A stretch of 17,999 nucleotides of DNA from an uncultured Pseudomonadota bacterium (GTDB lineage Bacteria; Pseudomonadota; Gammaproteobacteria; Burkholderiales; Burkholderiaceae): positions 1 to 17,999 of the forward strand of contig CAMLIZ010000090.1 in NCBI GenBank assembly GCA_946480245.1. The letters are read 5' to 3'. The notes beneath the pieces are model-generated. The model was not told the origin of the DNA. It saw only the letters and a program-made list of their open reading frames with translations, and made no database searches. This document shows, piece after piece, positions 13,989 to 17,999 of this stretch (the stretch's first letter is position 1; every line of letters begins with the position of its first letter). A program made the position numbers and the translations under genes.

Positions 13989-15808
13989 GGGCGGCCCTGC
14001 CTGGCAAGCTGCGCAGTGTCGATGTCGACATAGCGCCAGAAGTCGCGCACGAACACGTTGCGGTGGTAGCCCAGCACCCAGGGCCAGGTCATGTCGGTCC
14101 AGATGCGATGGGCCGCACCTTTGTACGGCATGTACGCCACCATCATCTTCTTCGCCTCCTCGATGCCCGCCTCGCGCTGCGGCCCGTCGGGCATGGCGCG
14201 CAGCCGCTCGAACAGCTGGTTGTACGCCGGCAGGTCGAACCGCGCGTGGTTGGCCTGGCCCTTGCCGGGGCCGTAGGCGAGCGCGAGAAAGTCCTCGGCG
14301 TCCGGCACGCTCGCCGCCCAGGCCACGCCCCACATCATCAGCTTGCCGGCACGCGAGGCCTTCAGCAGCTCCGGCCACTTGGCGATCTGGAACTGAACGC
14401 GCAGGCCCACGGCGGTGAGGTTCTTCTGCCACAGCTCCGCGGCGCGGCGCTGGTCCTGCTCGGGGCTGGTGGCGTAGTGCAGCACGAGCGGCGAGCCATC
14501 GGGGTTGTCGCGCCAGCCGTCGCCGTCGCGGTCCACGTAGCCATACAGGTCGAGCAGCGCCTTGGCCTTGGCCGGGTCGTACTCGCTCATCTCGGACTTG
14601 AACGCCGGGTCGTAGCCCCACACGCCAGGGGCCACCAGCGACTGCGCGGCGATGGCCTGGTCGCTGTAGACGAGGCTGATCTGCCGGTTCACGTCGAACG
14701 CCAGCGCGATCGCGCGGCGCAGTGCGATCTTCTCCGGCGTGTAGCCGCCCACCTGGGGGTTCTCCATGCCGAAGTACGTGAAGCTGACGTCGGTGCGCGG
14801 GTAGCGCTCCATCTGGATGCCCTGCTTGCGCAGGTTGGGCGCCAGGCGGCCGTTGGGCATCGCGATGCCGGCGAAGCTGAAGGGCACCAGCTCCACCAGA
14901 TCGTGCTCGCGGTTCAGGAACGCGAGCCAGCGCGGCTGCTCCTCCTCGATGATGTCGACCTCCACGCGGTCGATCATCGGCAGGCGCCGCCCTTTGAAGC
15001 GCGCCGCGATCGCCTGCAGGCGCGCATCGCCCGCCGGCGGGTGCTCGTCGTAGTAGCGCTCCCGGTAGGTGGGGTTGCGTTCCAGCGTGATGCGCGAGCT
15101 GCGGCGCCACTCGGCCAACCGAAACGACCCCGTGCCCACCGGATGCTCGGTGATCTTGTCGCCATAGGCCTGCACCACCTCGCGTGCCACCGCGCCGGCG
15201 AGCGACGGGTCGCACATCACGTACAGGAAGCGCGGGTTGGGTTCGGCCAGCCGGATCTGGAAGGTGTAGCGGTCCAGCGCGCGCAGGCCCTCGACCTCGC
15301 GGTCGTAGTCGAAGGGCTTGCCGCTCTTCAAGGCCTGCTGGCGCAGTTCGGAAAGACCGAGCAGCCGGTTGCCCTCGAACCAGTACAGGCGCCCGCTCTT
15401 CCAGTGGGGGTCGTAGTGGCGCTTGATGCTGTAGACGTAGTCGGCCGCCACCAGCTCGCGCCGCTGCCCCTTGAAGGCCGGGTCGTCCGCAAAGTAGATG
15501 CCGGGCTGCACGTGAAAGGTGAAGGTGCGGAAATCCGCCGACACCTCCGGCATTGCGGCCAGCGTGTTGGGCCGCATGCGCACCGGGGAGGCGAGGTACT
15601 CGTATTCCAGCGGCGCATCGAAGATGTTCGCCTCCAGGATGATCGAGTACAGGTCGGTGGTCTGTGCCGGGTCGAAGCCGGTCTCGGCCACGCGGAACGC
15701 GTAGCGCAGCACCTTGGGAGCGGCATCCGCGCCGGCCGGCTGGGCAAACGGCGCGCTGCACGCGAGCAGCAGGCTTGTGGCCGCTGCCAGCAGGAACGAG
15801 CGCTTCAT
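13985..15808 (-). CDS. ABC transporter substrate-binding protein, SBP_5 family (first of three)
   Basis: This 607-residue paralogue is the first gene of the minus-strand run. The N-terminus (MKRSFLLAAATSLLLACSAPFAQ) contains LLAC with C17, an imperfect lipobox, so it may be a lipoprotein; type I cleavage further on is also possible. Family marks are YAFRVAETGFDPAQTTDLYS (36-55), HPVGTGSFRLAEWRRSS (222-238), ARFKGRRLPMIDRVEVDIIEEEQPRWLAFLN (269-299) and GGYTPEKIALRRAIALAFD (354-372). The DRDGDGWRD loop is at 426-434. ATG 15808 is preceded by AAGGGA, itself within the palindrome AAGGGTCCCTT (15809-15819). The frame is open further upstream but without a plausible start. It is the closest binding-protein gene to the divergent permease genes. 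Confidence 0.94.
   Translation of the reverse strand: MKRSFLLAAATSLLLACSAPFAQPAGADAAPKVLRYAFRVAETGFDPAQTTDLYSIILEANIFDAPLEYEYLASPVRMRPNTLAAMPEVSADFRTFTFHVQPGIYFADDPAFKGQRRELVAADYVYSIKRHYDPHWKSGRLYWFEGNRLLGLSELRQQALKSGKPFDYDREVEGLRALDRYTFQIRLAEPNPRFLYVMCDPSLAGAVAREVVQAYGDKITEHPVGTGSFRLAEWRRSSRITLERNPTYRERYYDEHPPAGDARLQAIAARFKGRRLPMIDRVEVDIIEEEQPRWLAFLNREHDLVELVPFSFAGIAMPNGRLAPNLRKQGIQMERYPRTDVSFTYFGMENPQVGGYTPEKIALRRAIALAFDVNRQISLVYSDQAIAAQSLVAPGVWGYDPAFKSEMSEYDPAKAKALLDLYGYVDRDGDGWRDNPDGSPLVLHYATSPEQDQRRAAELWQKNLTAVGLRVQFQIAKWPELLKASRAGKLMMWGVAWAASVPDAEDFLALAYGPGKGQANHARFDLPAYNQLFERLRAMPDGPQREAGIEEAKKMMVAYMPYKGAAHRIWTDMTWPWVLGYHRNVFVRDFWRYVDIDTAQLARQGRP
14507..14533 (-). other. EF-hand/dockerin-like loop in the first binding protein
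   Basis: This segment encodes residues 426-434 with D426, D428, D430, G431 and D434, the closest of the three to a canonical DxDxDG calcium loop. Confidence 0.6.
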
Positions 15809-16015
15809 AAGGGTCCCTTGATTGGCGGCGAAGTCTAGCGGGCGCGGTGGCATCGGGCTTGCTCTTGACGGTCTTCCTCGGGAAAGCCCGCAGCAATGTC
15901 GGGTGGCGGACGGTGATCGGCGAGGGATACGCGGCCTACACTCGCCCATCCCGAACATCTTGGCCGGGCTCTTGCCGCCACGAGCGGCGGCGCACCGGAA
16001 CGGAGCGACCTCTCA
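15809..16015. promoter_or_regulatory. Divergent control region between binding-protein and permease operons
   Basis: This 207-bp gap has no gene. For the minus-strand operon a -10-like TAGACT lies at 15837-15832, with no good -35; the palindrome AAGGGTCCCTT (15809-15819) overlaps the first gene's Shine-Dalgarno. For the permease operon a -10-like TACACT lies at 15937-15942, also with a weak -35, and a 6-bp stem (15974-15979 with 15986-15991) would fall in its leader. CGGGCTT (15854-15860) and AAGCCCG (15884-15890) form a perfect 7-bp inverted repeat with a 23-base spacer between the two promoters, a possible operator. Confidence 0.4.
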
Positions 16016-16954
16016 ATGGCGGCCTATTTGATACGGCGCCTGTGGCAAATGGTTCCGACCTTGCTCGGTGCCGTGCTGCTGGTGTTCGTGCTGTTCCACT
16101 TCTTCGGCAGCGACCCGGCCGAGATCCTCGGCGGCCTGAACGCCACGCCGCAGCAGATCGCGGCGATCCGGCAGGAACTCGGGCTGGACCAGCCCTGGTA
16201 CGTGCAGCTGGGCATCTACATCAAGCAGGTGGCCACCTTGAACTGGGGCCGCAGCTGGGCCACCAACGAAGCGGTAAGCCACATCTTCGCCACGCGACTG
16301 CCGGCCACGCTGACGGTGATGATCCCGATCCTCGTGCTCGATTCGCTGCTGGCGCTGCCGCTGGCGATGTGGGTGGCGTACCGGCGCGGCTCGCTGTCGG
16401 ACCGCGCGATCATGGTGGTCTCCACCGTTGCGCTGTCGATCTCGTTCCTCGTGTACATCATCGTCGGCCAGTACGTGTTCGGCTTCCAGCTCGGCTGGTT
16501 CCCGGTGCAGGGCTGGAGCGACAGCGTGCTCACCAACCTGGCGGTGTACGTGCCGCTGCCGCTGATGCTGGCGCTGCTGGTCGGCCTGGCCCCGCAGACG
16601 CGGCTGTACCGCAGCTTCTTCCTGGACGAGCTGGGCCACGACTACGTGCGCACCGCGCGCGCCAAGGGCCTCACCGAACGCACCGTGCTGTTCAAGCACG
16701 TGCTGCGCAACGCGCTGATCCCGATCCTCACCAACGTGGGCCTGGCGCTGCCGGGCATCTTCATCGGCTCGTTCCTGATCGAGGTGTTCTTCTCGATTCC
16801 CGGCATGGGGCGCGAGACCATCCTGGCGGTCAACCGCAGCGACTATCCGGTGATCCAGGCGGCCACCGTGTACCTGGCGATGATCACGATGCTGATCAAT
16901 CTGGCGGTCGACATCCTCTACAAGTTCGTCGATCCGCGGGTGGTGCTGAAATGA
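16016..16954 (+). CDS. ABC transporter permease, DppB type
   Basis: This 312-residue inner-membrane subunit of a peptide/nickel-type ABC importer forms one half of the channel. The N-terminal helix (YLIRRLWQMVPTLLGAVLLVFVLFHFF, 4-30), a periplasmic segment with QELGLDQPWYVQ, and further hydrophobic segments around 98-120, 132-155, 176-192, 236-257 and 280-300 follow the DppB/OppB order. The ATPase-contacting EAA loop is at about 209-235 (DYVRTARAKGLTERTVLFKHVLRNALIP). ATG 16016 is preceded at ten bases by GGAG. The stop overlaps the start of the next permease gene (ATGA). It is divergent from three binding-protein genes that presumably serve it. The substrate is not determined by this sequence. 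Confidence 0.95.
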   Translation: MAAYLIRRLWQMVPTLLGAVLLVFVLFHFFGSDPAEILGGLNATPQQIAAIRQELGLDQPWYVQLGIYIKQVATLNWGRSWATNEAVSHIFATRLPATLTVMIPILVLDSLLALPLAMWVAYRRGSLSDRAIMVVSTVALSISFLVYIIVGQYVFGFQLGWFPVQGWSDSVLTNLAVYVPLPLMLALLVGLAPQTRLYRSFFLDELGHDYVRTARAKGLTERTVLFKHVLRNALIPILTNVGLALPGIFIGSFLIEVFFSIPGMGRETILAVNRSDYPVIQAATVYLAMITMLINLAVDILYKFVDPRVVLK

Positions 16955-17999
16955 GCGCCGTATTGAACGACGTGGGGCCGGTGGCCGCCCAGCCACGCTC
17001 CGAAGGCGTGTGGCACGCCGCCTGGCGCCGACTGCGGCACGACCGCGTCGGCGTGCTGTCGATGGCGGTGGTGGCGGTGTTCATCGCGCTGATCCTGCTC
17101 ACCGCGGCCGGCCTGCTGGCGCGCAACTGGCAAGCCGAAGTGGGTGTTCCCAGCGCGCCGCCCACCTTCATGGGCCCGGCGCCCGTGCAAGAGACAGCGG
17201 CGATCCAGCAGCCCAAGGGCCCGAACATCGACCTGTCCGACATCGACCCGCTGGCGCCACGCTATGCCGAGTGGGCCGAGCGTGCCAAGCAGTACAAGAC
17301 CGAGGAGAAGCCGCGCGCGCAGACGCTGCCGTTCGGCGGTGACCGGTTGGGGCGCGACGTGCTCGCCAAGGCGATGAAGGGCACGCAGACCTCCGTGTTC
17401 GTCGGTCTGTTCGGTGCGCTGCTGGCCACCGTGATCGGCACCTTGATCGGCGCGGTGGCGGGCTTCTTCGGCGGACGCATCGGCGACTTCTTCGAGTGGC
17501 TCTACAACGTGTTCACGTCGATCCCCGACGTGCTGCTGATCCTCGCGTTCGCGGCACTGGTGGGGCGCGGCGTGAGCAGCGTGGCGATCATCCTGTCGCT
17601 GGTCGGCTGGACGGGCGTGTACCGGCAGGTGCGCGCCGAATTCCTCAAGCACACCACGCGCGAATACGTGCGCGCGGCCGAGGCCATCGGCGCCAGCACC
17701 GCCTCGCGCATGTTCCGCCACATCCTGCCGAACGTGAGTCACGTGATCTTCGTGCGCATGTCGTTGCTGGTGGTCGGCTTCATCAAGTACGAAGTGATCC
17801 TGTCGTACCTCGGGCTGGGCGTGGGCGTGGACGACGTGTCCTGGGGCACGATGCTCGCCGAGGCGCAGACCGAGCTGATCCTCGGCCACTGGTGGCAACT
17901 GGTGGCGGCCACGCTGTTCATGGCGGTGTTCATCACCGCGTTCTCGATGATGACGGACGCGATGCGCGACGCGCTCGACCCGAAGCTGCGGGGGCTGGA
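16951..17999 (+). CDS. ABC transporter permease, DppC/OppC type, open at the window end
   Basis: This is the second channel subunit, with 349 residues visible and no stop yet. The last residues (DAMRDALDPKLRGL) are typical of the family's C terminus, so only a few codons should be missing. After a cytoplasmic start and one membrane helix (about 34-56), a hydrophilic stretch of about 70 residues (60-129, rich in Pro, Ala, Lys and Glu) precedes the usual LPFGGDRLGRDVL entry. This makes the protein longer than a standard DppC of about 300. Further helices and the EAA loop (EYVRAAEAIGASTASRMFRHILPN, about 238-261) follow. ATG 16951 overlaps the DppB-type stop codon. Genes for the two ATPase subunits would be expected next, beyond the window. 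Confidence 0.94.
   Translation, partial: MSAVLNDVGPVAAQPRSEGVWHAAWRRLRHDRVGVLSMAVVAVFIALILLTAAGLLARNWQAEVGVPSAPPTFMGPAPVQETAAIQQPKGPNIDLSDIDPLAPRYAEWAERAKQYKTEEKPRAQTLPFGGDRLGRDVLAKAMKGTQTSVFVGLFGALLATVIGTLIGAVAGFFGGRIGDFFEWLYNVFTSIPDVLLILAFAALVGRGVSSVAIILSLVGWTGVYRQVRAEFLKHTTREYVRAAEAIGASTASRMFRHILPNVSHVIFVRMSLLVVGFIKYEVILSYLGLGVGVDDVSWGTMLAEAQTELILGHWWQLVAATLFMAVFITAFSMMTDAMRDALDPKLRGL

Noticed and set aside
10318..15838. Three long plus-strand frames opposite the binding-protein genes
   Set aside because: They mirror the three paralogues and resemble one another only because the true genes do.
12183..15896. 1237-residue minus-strand frame suggesting a fused double binding protein
   Set aside because: Only the part from 13988 down matches a binding protein; the upstream part is out of frame with the first paralogue, whose own frame is intact.
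16013..17898. Minus-strand frames opposite the permease genes
   Set aside because: His/Arg/Gln-rich antisense translations with no starts supported by Shine-Dalgarno sequences; the plus strand encodes clear permeases.
1..17999. CRISPR arrays, tRNA genes, insertion sequences or toxin-antitoxin pairs
   Set aside because: No regularly spaced repeats, cloverleaf-like segments, transposase motifs or toxin/antitoxin gene pairs were seen on either strand.

Overview
The window looks like chromosomal DNA of a high-GC betaproteobacterium in the order Burkholderiales, probably near the Rubrivivax/Leptothrix/Methylibium group. This rests on uniformly GC-rich codon use, the gene families and neighbourhoods present (gatB, a DUF4124 protein, pyrE and an ExoIII-family nuclease side by side), and a short intergenic repeat of a type I recall from these genomes. 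The genus is an inference. I see no rRNA, tRNA, CRISPR array, insertion sequence or prophage gene, and the composition appears even throughout.

Left part (1-4009). The window opens inside gatB. gatB converges on a two-gene minus-strand unit, pyrE then a secreted DUF4124/coiled-coil protein, whose likely intrinsic terminator lies inside the last codons of gatB. pyrE is divergent, by only 24 bp, from an ExoIII-family nuclease that resembles Pseudomonas Crc in sequence and location but keeps the whole catalytic set. The nuclease converges on a secreted M48 zinc metalloprotease.

Envelope/stress block (3101-7289, all minus strand). In transcription order this holds a Trp-rich 67-residue small protein, an ECF sigma factor, its membrane anti-sigma factor (ATGA overlap), a dispersed repeat, an AmpG-type muropeptide permease and the M48 protease. 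The sigma gene has a good candidate ECF promoter (GGAATA-N16-CGTAAG) ending at its GTG start. The AGGAGG Shine-Dalgarno of ampG is enclosed in a perfect 9-bp RNA stem formed with the adjacent repeat.

Middle (7290-10340). A LysR-type regulator diverges from the small-protein gene across a 123-bp region with back-to-back promoter-like elements and inverted repeats. The regulator converges, with a 9-bp overlap, on an acetoacetyl-CoA synthetase gene. An 11-bp perfect stem just past the regulator's stop codon lies inside the synthetase gene.

Right part (10366-17999). Three tandem paralogous SBP_5-family substrate-binding proteins overlap by 4-6 bp, each with a different kind of export signal and each with a DxD/NxDG loop resembling a calcium-binding EF-hand/dockerin loop. 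They are divergent from the DppB/DppC-type permease genes of presumably the same importer; the second permease gene runs off the window and the ATPases are expected beyond it. The acetoacetyl-CoA synthetase gene follows the third binding protein after 25 bp, so it may belong to the same transcript.

I see no clearly new multi-gene system. The most unusual features are the triple calcium-loop binding proteins, the sequestered ampG ribosome-binding site, the ECF promoter giving a nearly leaderless sigma mRNA, and the conserved-looking small Trp-rich protein.
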